NCBI GenBank assembly: GCA_963736695.1
Contig: CAVTPU010000004.1
Coordinates: 496,001-560,000, forward strand
DNA: 64,000 nucleotides
DNA from: CAVTPU01 sp963736695
Lineage (GTDB): Bacteria; Actinomycetota; Actinomycetes; Mycobacteriales; Micromonosporaceae
Reading direction: 5' to 3'
Shown: in pieces, positions 1 to 8,462 of the stretch
How positions within the stretch are numbered: position 1 is the stretch's first letter
Layout: every line of letters starts with the position of its first letter
Notes under the pieces: model-generated
Told to the model about the DNA's origin: nothing
What the model saw: the letters and a program-made list of their open reading frames with translations, nothing else
The model's database searches: none
Program-made: the position numbers and the translations under genes

Positions 1-310
1 TGAGCCTGCGACGCTTCGCCTCTGGGTCGGCGCTGGCGACTCGGCCTGCCGGCGCGGGGTCCACGTTGACGGGCAGAGCGGCCGGCGCGGGTCCGGGAAG
101 TGGGAGTCCCGACGGATAACCGGAGGTCACGCTCCCAGAAGCAGCGGCGGCTGGGCCGACCGTGCTCGCGGCCATCGGGGCTGCCGGATTCGCGATCGGC
201 GTGCCTGGCATGACATCGGCTTGAGCCGGATCGGGCTGGTGCGGCGACTGTGACTGCGGAGTTCCTGACTGCGGAGTCGGCTGGGAAGGTCCCGCGATGT
301 TGTCTGTCAT
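1..310 (-). CDS. Pro/Ala-rich protein N-terminus, cut by window edge
   Basis: An open frame starts at an ATG (308-310) and runs leftward without a stop to base 1, giving about 103 codons of an incomplete protein. It begins MTDNIAGPSQPTPQSG and continues rich in Pro, Ala, Gln, Ser and Gly, then turns charged (DPEAKRRR) at the edge. This composition is typical of the disordered cytoplasmic N-terminus of actinobacterial membrane proteins, where a basic patch often precedes a membrane segment, but that part lies outside the window. No clear ribosome binding site precedes the ATG. It is divergent from the lipoprotein gene. Function unknown. Confidence 0.55.
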   Translation of the reverse strand, partial: MTDNIAGPSQPTPQSGTPQSQSPHQPDPAQADVMPGTPIANPAAPMAASTVGPAAAASGSVTSGYPSGLPLPGPAPAALPVNVDPAPAGRVASADPEAKRRRL

Positions 311-362
311 GGCGGCAACGATGCCTCGGCTGCCTGAAACCACCATGGGTCGCGGCTGTGGA

Positions 363-396
363 TTTCCTGAATGGGTTTCCTGAATGGGTTTCCTGA
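363..396. repeat. 13-bp tandem repeat, about 2.6 copies
   Basis: The unit TTTCCTGAATGGG occurs at 363-375 and 376-388, with 8 bases of a third copy at 389-396. It lies in the roughly 200-bp divergent spacer between the Pro-rich gene and the lipoprotein gene, so it may affect the promoter of either. No gene is visible in 311-516. Confidence 0.75.
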
Positions 397-516
397 GCGC
401 GCGTTGATCGGCGCGAACGGAACAGATGCCGACGGTCGGGTACGGACCGGTGCGAAAGGCCGGTTCGCGCGATACCATCCCTAGCGTCGATGCGCGTCGA
501 TTGCTTGGGGGTTGTC

Positions 517-1143
517 GTGAGCCGAACCCGAATCGCCATCATGGCGTTGATCACCACCATCGGCGTCGCTGGCCTCACCGGCTGCGACAGTCGGCGTGAG
601 CCACCCACCGCGCCACCGACCCCTGCCCCGGCCGGACCCGAGGCCGACGGGCTCAAGGTCGGCGACTGCGTCGCGCCGAAGAACAACAACGCTGTTGGCT
701 ATCGCGAGGTGTGGTGTTCCGACCCGGCCGCGCTCGCGAAGATCGAAGAGGTGGCCGACACGGGGCGAGCCGGACTGTTGGCCACTGCGGCGTGCCCCGC
801 CAACACAGATATCGTGCTCAACACATTTGACTTCGCCCAACCGCTGACCGGGTCCAACCAAGGCACCGCCTGCGCGCGGAATCTGAAACCACCGCACCCG
901 GGTGATCCGGGCAACGGCGGCGGAGAAATCGGCGACGGCGACTGCGTCTATCTCGCCGGCACGCTTGTGCAAGAGACCGAGTGCGGTGGCAGCAAGACCC
1001 AAGAGACATACAAGATCTATCGAATGTCAGCGAGTCTTCTCGCGGAGAAGTGCGACAAAGCATCCGACCTGAGCTTCACCATGTCGAGCGCGGGTGGAGC
1101 CCTCGGCGGCCTCGCCGTCTGCGCCCGCAGGGTCACCGGCTGA
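517..1143 (+). CDS. Putative secreted lipoprotein with duplicated Cys-containing module
   Basis: The 208-residue product starts with a basic n-region (MSRTR), a hydrophobic stretch and the lipobox LTGC with the lipidated Cys at about residue 23, so it should be anchored outside the membrane. A Pro-rich linker (PPTAPPTPAPAGP) follows. Then come two related modules, each starting with a GDCV motif and carrying further Cys residues, probably forming disulfides. This layout is common in uncharacterised actinobacterial lipoproteins. A GTG at 517 is preferred because a G-run lies about 6 nt upstream and the signal peptide then has normal length; an upstream ATG at 490 adds 9 residues. Function unknown. 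Confidence 0.75.
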   Translation: MSRTRIAIMALITTIGVAGLTGCDSRREPPTAPPTPAPAGPEADGLKVGDCVAPKNNNAVGYREVWCSDPAALAKIEEVADTGRAGLLATAACPANTDIVLNTFDFAQPLTGSNQGTACARNLKPPHPGDPGNGGGEIGDGDCVYLAGTLVQETECGGSKTQETYKIYRMSASLLAEKCDKASDLSFTMSSAGGALGGLAVCARRVTG

Positions 1144-1850
1144 CGCCGGACGCGCAGTGTCCCGAGCGAGACCTAGCCGGGGGCTGAGATCGCGGGAGGA
1201 CACAAACAGTGTCACGCCGTCGGAACCCGCAGAGTGGGCCACGTGGCGCCACCGTCCGTCGACGAATAGAAACGTCGTTCGTCACCGACATTGGAGTCGC
1301 TCATAGCGACAACCCGCGCTTCGGCGCTGGAGACATGATCGACTCGTCCAGGAACGGCCGGCACCGCCACCTCACCGCTGGCCGACACCGCACGAGCCTG
1401 GCTACGCCGGCCGACGCATCGTTCGGGGCGAGCACTGTCCCGACCGTTGTTGTCACCACACCCACCTGAGTCCGGAAGGCGCGATGACGTCGCGCCGATC
1501 GACGCGCACGTCCCAGAATCTCGTCGACATAGCCCTCGAAAATCGACGATTGCGTATCAACCTCCGCCGAGTCAAAGATCGTGCGAATTTTTACATGGCA
1601 GGCACGTTCGCTATCTCACACGCGACATCGCCAAAGATCGTGGAACAGTCAGGCTGGTGCCCCGACTGCCGCGACACAGGCGGCCCATACAAAACTGCTG
1701 CTGGAGAAAGCACGGAACCAGGCGGCGAGTGCCGCGTGTGCGGAGGTCCAGCGCCAACCGATAAATCTCGGCCACCGCGGCCGATATACTCCGCGATGTG
1801 CACGCCCAACCTCAGCATCTCCTGCGCAAATATTCTATTGACGAAGATAA
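1144..1850. other. Accessory spacer without a convincing intact gene
   Basis: About 700 bp separate the lipoprotein from the immunity-like gene. A good Shine-Dalgarno (GGGAGGA, about 1196-1202) precedes a GTG at 1209 that opens an 86-codon frame to 1469 with no recognisable domain. From about 1560 the DNA becomes more A/T rich than the window average. The stretch looks like eroded or transferred DNA. Confidence 0.4.
1484..1850 (+). pseudogene. Possible remnant of a toxin C-terminal region with CxxC pairs
   Basis: The frame opened by the ATG at 1484 encodes about 120 residues before it collides out of frame with the next gene. Around 1655-1750 it reads WCPDCRDTGG then, after about 15 residues, CRVCGG, a spaced pair of CxxC motifs that could bind zinc. 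Genes directly upstream of orphan immunity proteins are often toxin tails, which is the only reason for the suggestion. The frame continues past 1851 only as a shadow of the downstream gene. No family is recognised; it may be noncoding. Confidence 0.2.
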
Positions 1851-2423
1851 ATGACGACCTTCTACCGCCTCTGCCGGGATCCGGATGCCTTCCGCAAAGG
1901 GCTCAATCTGCACTACATCGATACCCAGACTTTTATCGACCTTCCGTGGCTCGCCGGCCAGCTGTTTGTGAAGCCGCCGACCGAGTTGATCGAATCCACG
2001 CTCTACGAGGACGACGAGGCAGCCCAGTTGCCCGACGCGTTCCTTCTGGACTCGATCCCTCTGCTCTCGGGGCGAGTGGTCGGCTGCTTGCGCGCAGCAG
2101 GCGTCGCCAACCTCGATACTTATCCGGCAATCTTGAAATCTGCGGACGGCAAGGTGATCGACACGCCGTATTTCGGTTTCAACGTCGTCGGTCTGGTCGG
2201 CGCCGACATGTCCAGGTCGAAGTACGTGCCCGGGTCGTGGTTCCCGATGATCGACTTCACCGAACTGCACATCGATCCCGTGGCCGCTCAAGGAGCGCTG
2301 ATGTTCCGCCTGGCCGAAAATCCGGGGTTCATCATCGTCAGAGAAAAAGTCAAGCGTGCGCTGGAAGCGCTGCCGCTGGTCGACTTGTGTGCGCTCTCAC
2401 TGGATAACCGGGCCGCGTACTGA
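1851..2423 (+). CDS. Immunity-like protein, probably Imm11/DUF1629 family
   Basis: The 190-residue soluble product has no signal peptide or membrane segment. It begins MTTFYRLCRDPDAFRKG and later has YFGFNVVGLVGADMSRSKY, an arrangement resembling the MXAN_0049-type immunity domain (Imm11, DUF1629): an N-terminal strand with a DPDAF-like turn, and a core strand followed by a charged segment (family resemblance judged by eye). Such proteins neutralise a toxin encoded next to them. No intact toxin gene is visible, so this would be an orphan. Start at ATG 1851 with a weak GAAG 4-7 nt upstream. The flanking DNA is A/T richer, consistent with acquisition. Could instead be an uncharacterised conserved protein. 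Confidence 0.6.
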   Translation: MTTFYRLCRDPDAFRKGLNLHYIDTQTFIDLPWLAGQLFVKPPTELIESTLYEDDEAAQLPDAFLLDSIPLLSGRVVGCLRAAGVANLDTYPAILKSADGKVIDTPYFGFNVVGLVGADMSRSKYVPGSWFPMIDFTELHIDPVAAQGALMFRLAENPGFIIVREKVKRALEALPLVDLCALSLDNRAAY

Positions 2424-2630
2424 GCCGTCAACCCCCGAACCCGCGCACGACGACGATCTCGGTGGCAGCTGCTCACTGGCAGGAGCAACATATCGACACC
2501 CCCGTTCATTGATTGCTAAATTTGCACGCCTGATGCGCTATTGGCTTCGAGACCGCCGGTGAAGTCGAGTCAGCGGCGGCGAGAAACCCAAACATCTGCC
2601 GCGAACCGCACGACCCTCGTACCCGGTAAT
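2424..2630. other. Spacer without recognised gene
   Basis: About 200 bp between the immunity-like gene and the decayed sigma-factor gene. It includes an A/T-rich stretch near 2508-2525 (TTGATTGCTAAATTTGCA). No gene, repeat or strong hairpin seen. Confidence 0.5.
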
Positions 2631-2969
2631 GACTGTCCCAGCGCTGCAGCCGAGCGCCTCGGCGGTCTCCTCGACATCGAGACGCTCCCAATAGCGCAGC
2701 ACCAACACCGCTCGCTGACCCGCCGGCAGGCGCCTCAAGGCGGCCATCAGGTCAAGCCGCTCATCGAGACGACCGCCGTGCGGACTCGGCGGTCCGACGA
2801 TCTCCGGCTCCGCGACCGGCGCCACCCTCCGCACCCAGACTCGACGTTGATCTTCGAGTACGGCGTTGACCAGCATTCGCCGAACGTAACCATCGACGGA
2901 TCTGGCAGCCGAAGCCCGGTTCCAATGTCGGTAGAGCAGAATCAGCGCAGCCTGTACTGCGTCCTCCGT
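2631..2969 (-). pseudogene. Decayed SigE-family ECF sigma factor gene
   Basis: Reading leftward from about 2969 the frame encodes TEDAVQAALILLYRHWNRA, then GYVRRMLVNAVLEDQRR and later LRRLPAGQRAVLVLRYWERL followed by DVEETAEALGCSAGTV. These are sigma-70 region 2 (partial) and region 4.2 of the SigE/ECF type, which match the intact sigma factor at 19.1 kb in layout. An in-frame TAG stands just before the TED motif, so the first roughly 25 residues are missing. After GTV the frame loses similarity where KxxxxR(A/G) should follow. The gene is therefore broken at both ends. No partner anti-sigma gene is seen. Confidence 0.75.
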
Positions 2970-3300
2970 GCGATGCTAATCACCGCACAGCCGATATGCG
3001 GTGCAACGTAACCGCGAGACGCGTACGCGAACGTATTCGACGTATTCCCTTTCCTGCTCGGCTCGCGCCGATGCTCCCTTCCCTGCGACAGAGAAGATGG
3101 TGCGTTCGGCCCGGTCGGTTGCCTACCGCCGCCGGATTTCGCCGCCATTCCCGATCGTTGCGCAGTCAACAGATATGGCGGCGGGCGATGTCGCCGAAGC
3201 ACACACATCGGCTTGGCAGGGGCATAACCTCGAGGGAAGGGATCCGTCTCACCATCGACGCCGGATCCTCCACCTCGAATGATCTGCGTCGGACGAGGAG
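2970..3300. other. Spacer without recognised gene
   Basis: About 330 bp between the sigma pseudogene and the VOC gene. Several short open frames exist on both strands but none has a ribosome binding site plus family resemblance. The right end should carry the VOC promoter. Nothing else is seen. Confidence 0.5.
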
Positions 3301-3306
3301 GTAGCG

Positions 3307-3729
3307 ATGTCGCGCAAAACGTTCGTCAACCTGCCGGTGAAGGATCTCAGCCGGTCCATGACGTTCTTCCAGGAGTTGGGCTTCGCGTTCGATCCGAAGT
3401 TCACCGACGACAAGGCCGCATGCATGATCATCAGTGATGACAGCTATGCGATGCTGCTCCACGAGGACTTCTTCAAGACGTTCAACAACAAGAAGTCGAT
3501 CGTCGACGCCACCACGGCGACCGAGGCGATCATCTCCATCGATGCTGGAAGTCGCGCCGAGGTTGACGCCCTGGCCGACAAGGCGCTGTCGGCGGGCGCG
3601 ACCCCAGGCAACCCGCCCATCGACGAGGCCAATATGTATGACCGCAGCGTGCAGGACCCGGACGGGCACCTGTGGGAGTTCTTCTACATGGACATGGAAG
3701 GCATGCAGGCCAGCGCCGGCACGGCCTGA
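3307..3729 (+). CDS. VOC superfamily (glyoxalase/bleomycin-resistance-like) protein
   Basis: The 140-residue protein has the paired beta-alpha-beta-beta-beta layout of the vicinal-oxygen-chelate fold. The first half is SRKTFVNLPVKDLSRSMTFF followed by QELGFAFDPKF; the second contains DRSVQDPDGHLWEFFYMDM, where the HLWEF Glu sits at the usual metal-ligand position. Members of this subgroup (lactoylglutathione-lyase-related) mostly lack a known substrate, so no specific reaction is assigned. The start is firm: GAGGAGG lies about 6 nt upstream of the ATG. The gene stands alone; a hairpin repeat begins 7 bp after its stop and may act as its terminator. Confidence 0.85.
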   Translation: MSRKTFVNLPVKDLSRSMTFFQELGFAFDPKFTDDKAACMIISDDSYAMLLHEDFFKTFNNKKSIVDATTATEAIISIDAGSRAEVDALADKALSAGATPGNPPIDEANMYDRSVQDPDGHLWEFFYMDMEGMQASAGTA

Positions 3730-3735
3730 CTGATC

Positions 3736-3829
3736 GGGTTGTCAAGAACCGGGTCGAGCTGAGGATTCTCGCAGGGCCCGTGATCGTGGGCGGCAACGCC
3801 GGCCAAAGCCGGTGCCAACGCCCACGATC
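3736..3829. repeat. Hairpin repeat, copy 1
   Basis: About 94 bp starting GGGTTGTCAAG and ending in an inverted repeat with arms GATCGTGGGCG (3782-3792) and CGCCCACGATC (3819-3829) around a smaller GCCGG/CCGGC-type core. It is closely similar to 4487-4586: both share GGGTTGTCAAG, GCTGA(A)GGA, CCCGTGATCGTG, GCGGCAACGCCGG and AGCCGGTGC. It sits between the convergent VOC and SpoU genes, so it can also end transcription from both sides. It looks like a REP-type dispersed palindrome of this genome. Confidence 0.75.
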
Positions 3830-3856
3830 CAAGGCCTTTAGCTCCACGCTCGCCGG

Positions 3857-4375
3857 TCACAGCAGACCGGCGAGTTTATAGAGCACCAGCGAGCCCGCAA
3901 CCGCCACGTTGAGGCTCATCCCCGTACCGATCATGGGAATCTCCACGACCGCGTCGAGCAGATCCAACGCCTGCCCCGGAATTCCGGTCGCCTCATGCCC
4001 CAGCACCGCAACCGTCGGCTTGCGGGCCGGCGGGAGGTCCGCAAGGCGAATCGCCTCGTCGGCGAGCTCGACGCCGACGATGTGCGCGCCGGATTGGCGT
4101 TGCTTCGTCAGCCACCGCTGCGGATCGGAGACCCGGTGCACGCAGGTTCGATGTCGCAGTGTGTTGCCTCGGGCGAGAGCTTCGTCGACCCATCGGTGCG
4201 GCGGAACCGCCAGGCAGGCGCCCACGGCGTCGCACGTGCGCAGCAGGGTGCCTAGATTGACTCCGTGCAACGGCCACAATGGAGCGGCGATCAGGTGGCC
4301 CCAACAGGAATGTGGGCGAGTGCGGCGGCTGGCCGCGAGTTCGCGACGTGAGCGAACCCGGATCGCGGGGCTCAC
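3857..4375 (-). CDS. Small SpoU/TrmH-family RNA 2'-O-methyltransferase
   Basis: About 172 residues with the three SpoU motifs: WPLHGVNLGTLLRTCDAVGA (motif 1, with N-x-x-x-x-x-R), PTVAVLGHEATGIP (motif 2) and IPMIGTGMSLNVAVAGSLVL (motif 3), which form the trefoil-knot SAM site. It should methylate a ribose in tRNA or rRNA; the substrate cannot be told from sequence. The GTG at 4375 is favoured because it gives normal length for the compact SpoU group and has GGAGG about 12 nt upstream; the frame is open to a GTG at 4468. A second, longer SpoU protein (TsnR-like) lies at 8.5 kb. Both sides carry the same hairpin repeat. Confidence 0.8.
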   Translation of the reverse strand: MSPAIRVRSRRELAASRRTRPHSCWGHLIAAPLWPLHGVNLGTLLRTCDAVGACLAVPPHRWVDEALARGNTLRHRTCVHRVSDPQRWLTKQRQSGAHIVGVELADEAIRLADLPPARKPTVAVLGHEATGIPGQALDLLDAVVEIPMIGTGMSLNVAVAGSLVLYKLAGLL

Positions 4376-4486
4376 CGGCCGAGGGTGCCTCCACCCAGAA
4401 CTTCTATAGTCATCATCATGCGTACTTCCGGCGTACGTGGGCCATCGGCGAAGGTGGACGGCGCTCACTATGACCGCGAACCGCGC

Positions 4487-4586
4487 GGGTTGTCAAGCGC
4501 CCGGAGTGGGCTGAAGGACCCCGATCCCCCGTGATCGTGCGCGGCAACGCCGGTCACAGCCGGTGCTATCGCCCACGATCACGGGG
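4487..4586. repeat. Hairpin repeat, copy 2
   Basis: About 100 bp, second copy of the repeat at 3736-3829. Its terminal arms are perfect over 13 bp: CCCCGTGATCGTG (4527-4539) and CACGATCACGGGG (4574-4586), with an inner GCCGG/CCGGT hairpin. It lies between the SpoU promoter region and the 3' end of pheT. The two copies are in the same orientation and bracket the SpoU gene. The remaining 4587-4658 holds nothing recognised. Confidence 0.8.
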
Positions 4587-4658
4587 CTTGCAGCGGTACG
4601 CGCGAAGCGCTCGGGACCTCAGCCCAGTGCACGCGTCTTTCGGAGACGGAACACACGC

Positions 4659-7125
4659 TCAGCGCAGCGCCGCGCCCACTCGTTCGGCCGCTGCGGAGAC
4701 CGCGCTGTCGCGCACCGCCACAGACTCTTCCGCGGTCAGTGTGCGGTCGTCGGCCCGCAGTGTCATGGCGTAGGCGAGCGACTTGCGCCCCTCGCCCACC
4801 TGCGATCCGGTGTAGACGTCGAAGAGCCGGATCGACTCCAGCAACGGTCCGGCGCCGGCCACCAACGCGTCACGCACCCGAGCCGCCGCCACCGTGGCGT
4901 CGACGACGAGCGCCACATCGATGAGCGCCGCCGGATAGGAGGAGATGCGCGGCGCCGGCGCGACCGGTGACAGTGGCACGGCATCGAGGTCGAGTTCCAT
5001 GGCACACGTGCGGCGCGGCAGATCCAACGCGGCACACACGGCCGGATGCAGCTCGCCCGCGTGTCCGATCACCTCATCACCGACGAGGATCTCGGCGCAC
5101 CGGCCCGGATGCCACGGCGCGAGCGCCCCCGGCCGCACGGTGACGGCGACGCCACTGGCCTCGGCGACGACGTGTGCGGCCCGGATCGCATCGGCCCAGT
5201 CCGCGGGACGACCGGCGCCCCACCAGCCGGCTGGTTCGATGTCTCCGGCGAGCACCACGGCCACGTGCCATGGCTGGCGCGGCAGGGTCGCGTCGGCGGC
5301 GGCGAACTCCTCATCGGACGGTCGGGTGTGGACGCTCATGTGAGCGGCCGCGGTTGTCTCGGAGGTCGGGTGGAAGACCATGCCCTGCTCATAGAGCGCG
5401 ACGTCCCGAGCGCCCCGACCGATGTTGCGGCGCAGTGTCGCGAGCAGCGGGGGCAGCATGGAGGTCCGCATGAGCGGCTCCTCATTGGACAGCGGGTTGG
5501 CCAGGGCGACCGCGTGGCGTCGCGGGTCGTCCGCGTCGAGACCGAGGTCATCGGCGGCCGACGGGGCGACGAACGGATAGTTGATCACCTCGACATAGCC
5601 GGCCTCGGCGAGGGCTCGACTCACTCCGCGTCGACGCCGTTGGCTGGCGGTGAGCCCGTTGCCGGGCGGTGCCGTCGGCAGCACGCTGGGCACCCGGTCA
5701 TAACCGTCGAGGCGGATGACCTCTTCGGCCAGGTCGGCCGGGTCGGTGAGGTCGGGCCGCCAACTGGGTGGGGTGACGGCGAGCAGGTCGCCGTCGACGG
5801 TGATGGTGGCGCCGATCTCGGTGAGCAGCTGCGGTGACCCGGTCCGCGGGATAGTCGACTCCGGCCACCCGGGCGGGCGCGTCGGCGGCGATGACGATCG
5901 CTTCCCGCGCGGCGACGGTGTCGATGTCGAGCACCCGGTCGTCGGCGGCTCCCCCGCCGAATTCGACGAGCAGGTCGACGGCCCGCTGCGCGGCGACGGG
6001 CGCCATCGCCGGGTCGACGCCGCGTTCGAACCGTTTGCTCGCCTCGCTGCCGAGCTTCTGTCGACGGCAGGTGCGGGCGATCGACACCGGATCCCAGTGC
6101 GCGGCCTCGAAGAGCAGGTCGGTGGTCTGCTCCGACACCTCGGTGGTCGCTCCACCCATGACCGCCGCCAGCGAGATCGACACCGGTGTCGTCGGCGATG
6201 ACGAGGTCTTCCGGGTCGAGCGCACGGTGCGCACCGTCGAGTGTGGTCAGTTTCTCGCCGGCGGCGGCGCGGCGCACCACGAGCGGCCCGGCGATGCGGG
6301 CCGCGTCGAAGGCGTGCATGGGCTGGCCGAGTTCGAGCATCAGATAGTTGGTGATGTCGACGGCGAGCGAGATGGGCCGCACGCCGGCGAGAGTGAGTCG
6401 CCGCCGCATCCAGTCGGGGCTGGGCGCGGCCGGGTCGACTCCGGTGACGAGGCGGGCGACGAACCGGTCGCAGCCGGCGGGGTCGACGACGGTGACCGGG
6501 TGCGGCGGCTGCGCGGTGGCGGCCGGGGTCGACACCGCGCCCGGGTCGCGCAACGGCAGGCCGAGCGAGTGGGACAGCTCGCGGGCGATGCCGCGCACGC
6601 TGAAGCAGTAGCCCCGGTCGGGGGTGATGTTGAGTTCGACGACGACCTCGTCGAGTCCGACGACGGGCCGCGCGTCGTCGCCCGGCTGCGGCGGTCACCG
6701 ACGGGTCGAGCACGATGATGCCGTCATGCTCGTCGCTGATTCCCAGCTCCCGCGCGGAGCAGATCATGCCCTCGGAGAGGTGGCCATAGGTCTTGCGTGA
6801 TCCGATGGAGAATCCGCCGGGCAGCACTCCGCCGGGCAGGATCACCACGACCCGGTCACCGACGGCGAAGTTGGTGGCACCGCAGACGATGCTGCGGGGG
6901 TTCGTCCTCACCGACCTCGACCAGGCAGTGCCGGATCGGTTTCTTGAACTCGGTGAGCTCGGTGATCGACGCGACCTGACCCACGACGAGTGGGCCGGTC
7001 ACCGTCGCCCGCAGGTCGACGATCTCCTCGACCTCGAGCCCGACCCGCACCAGCGCCTCTTCGAGGACGGCGGCGTCGGTGGGGGCGTCGACATATTCAC
7101 GCAGCCACGACACAGGCACTCGCAT
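4659..7125 (-). CDS. pheT: Phenylalanyl-tRNA synthetase beta subunit, four frame slips
   Basis: PheT forms the alpha2-beta2 enzyme with PheS and charges tRNA-Phe. The start is MRVPVSWLREYVDAP at 7125, 17 nt after the pheS stop. Recognisable parts run the full family length (about 820 codons): N-terminal EMAP-like tRNA-binding domain, B3/B4 editing domain (CDRFVARLVTGVD; NYLMLELGQPMHAFDA), B5 (ITVDGDLLAVTPPSWRPDL), the catalytic-like core (NPLSNEEPLMRTSMLPPLLA) and the C-terminal anticodon-binding domain (YPAALIDVALVVDATV). The reading frame changes at about 6900, 6690, 6210 and 5840; the first is fixed by removing one C from a C run. A single-copy essential gene cannot be dead, so assembly indels are the likely cause. 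Confidence 0.9.
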
Positions 7126-7142
7126 GACGGTTGCCCTCCTTC

Positions 7143-8227
7143 CTAGATCTCGACGCCGAAGGCGCGGGTGAAGCGGACGTCGCCCTCGACCATGTCGCGC
7201 ATGTCGGTCACCTCGTGCCGGAACATGAGGGTGCGCTCGATTCCCATGCCGAACGCGAATCCACTGTAGACTCGACGGGTCGATGCCGCAGGCCGCGCAG
7301 CACCCGCGGGTTGACCATGCCGCAGCCGCCCCACTCGATCCACCGTGGACCGCCGCGGGCCTGCGGGAACCACAGGTCCAGCTCGGCCGACGGTTCGGTG
7401 AACGGGAAGTAGGACGGGCGCAGCCGGGTGCGGGCCTGCTCGCCGAACATGCTGCGGGCAAAGTGGTCGAGCGTGCCCTTGAGGTGGGCCATGGTGATGC
7501 CCTTGTCGACGACGAGCCCCTCCACCTGGTGGAACACCGGGGTGTGGGTGGCGTCGAGCTCGTCGGTGCGATAGACCCGGCCGGGACAGACCACATAGAT
7601 CGGCGGCGTACGGGTGAGCATCGTGCGCGCCTGGACCGGCGAGGTGTGGGTGCGCAGCACCTGTCCACTGTGGCCGCTGGCGACGTCGGCACTGGCGACA
7701 TAGAACGTGTCCATCATGGTGCGCGCCGGGTGGTCGGGGGCGATGTTGAGCGCGTCGAAGTTGGCCCACTCCAACTCGACCTCGGGCCCCTCGGCGATCT
7801 CGTAGCCCATGCCGACGAAGAGGTCGCCGACGCGCTCCATGAGTGTGGTCAACGGATGCCGCGCGCCGCGTGGGCGGCGGTCGACCGGCAACGTGACGTC
7901 GACCGTCTCCTCGACCAGCATGCGACGAGCCTGTTGCGCCGCCAGCTCGGCCGCCCGCTCGTCGTACGCGTTCTGGATCTTCGTTCGGGTCTCGTTCACC
8001 CGTTTACCTGCGTCGGACTTCGCCTTCGGCGGCAACGCGCCGATCTCGCGGCGCGCCAGGGCGACGGGCGCCCGGTCGCCGAGGTGATGGTGGCGAACCG
8101 TGGTGAGGGCGTCGACGTCACCGGCCTCGGCGAAGGCGGCGAGGGCCGCGGCGACCGCCTCGTCGAGCGACGTCTGGTCGAGCAGCGCGACCTGCTTCGG
8201 ATCGTACGGGTCATTGCGGTAAGTCAT
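7143..8227 (-). CDS. pheS: Phenylalanyl-tRNA synthetase alpha subunit, one frame slip
   Basis: The catalytic subunit of PheRS. The N-terminal coiled-coil (residues 1-90), class II motif 1 (HPLTTLMERVGDLFVGMGYE), motif 2 (RVYRTDELDATHTPVFHQVE) and motif 3 (GMGIERTLMFRHEVTDMRDM) are all present. After GCGMVNPRVLR near 7280 the frame slips by one base and continues as the normal C-terminus ending RAFGVEI at 7143, so total length (about 361 residues) fits the family. ATG at 8227 has GGGAGAA about 7 nt upstream. A -10-like TAGACT (8255-8260) lies about 27 nt upstream of the start. It is followed by pheT. Confidence 0.92.
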
Positions 8228-8327
8228 GGATTCTCCCGATGCGACAACCGGACCAGTCTACGGACACGCGGTGTCACCGCAGCCCACCGGTGCGACATCG
8301 GAACGCGACGAGACTGACCGAAGGGGT

Positions 8328-8384
8328 CTAGCGCGGCGCCCGCCCGCCACCGGCGGGCCAGCTAAACCGCAATGTCTCGCACAT
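8328..8384 (-). CDS. Candidate leaderless leader peptide upstream of pheS
   Basis: An ATG at 8384 opens an 18-codon frame, MCETLRFSWPAGGGRAPR, ending in TAG. It begins about 6 nt after a good -10 hexamer TAGGCT (8391-8396) that has TTACCG 18 bp upstream (8415-8420), so the transcript should start at or next to the ATG. Its second half is a perfect hairpin, GCCCGCC/GGCGGGC (8342-8358). This looks like a translated upstream ORF with an embedded stem, as in attenuators. Only one Phe codon is present, so classical Phe-codon-stalling attenuation is not supported. Could be chance. Confidence 0.35.
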   Translation of the reverse strand: MCETLRFSWPAGGGRAPR

Positions 8385-8390
8385 GTGGGC

Positions 8391-8420
8391 AGCCTAGCGC
8401 ACGGCCGCCGGGGCCGGTAA
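8391..8420 (-). promoter_or_regulatory. Candidate promoter upstream of pheS
   Basis: -35-like TTACCG (8415-8420) and -10 TAGGCT (8391-8396) on the minus strand are separated by 18 bp. It lies in the 235-bp spacer between tsnR and pheS, and would transcribe the mini-ORF at 8328-8384 and then pheS-pheT. A second -10-like TAGACT is closer to pheS at 8255-8260. Confidence 0.45.
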
Positions 8421-8462
8421 GCCGATTTCCCCGGACGGCCGGCGGGCGGCTCACCGGCGGCC

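Noticed and set aside
1484..2407. 307-codon frame treated as one gene
   Set aside because: From 1851 on it overlaps the immunity-like gene out of frame; only the first part could be a remnant.
4659..7125. Programmed frameshifting or true pseudogenes for pheT and other broken core genes
   Set aside because: There are too many slips, at unrelated sites without slippery heptamers, in essential single-copy genes; sequence error is simpler.
8228..8462. T-box leader upstream of pheS
   Set aside because: No T-box consensus or specifier-loop layout was seen; only a short uORF and a hairpin.
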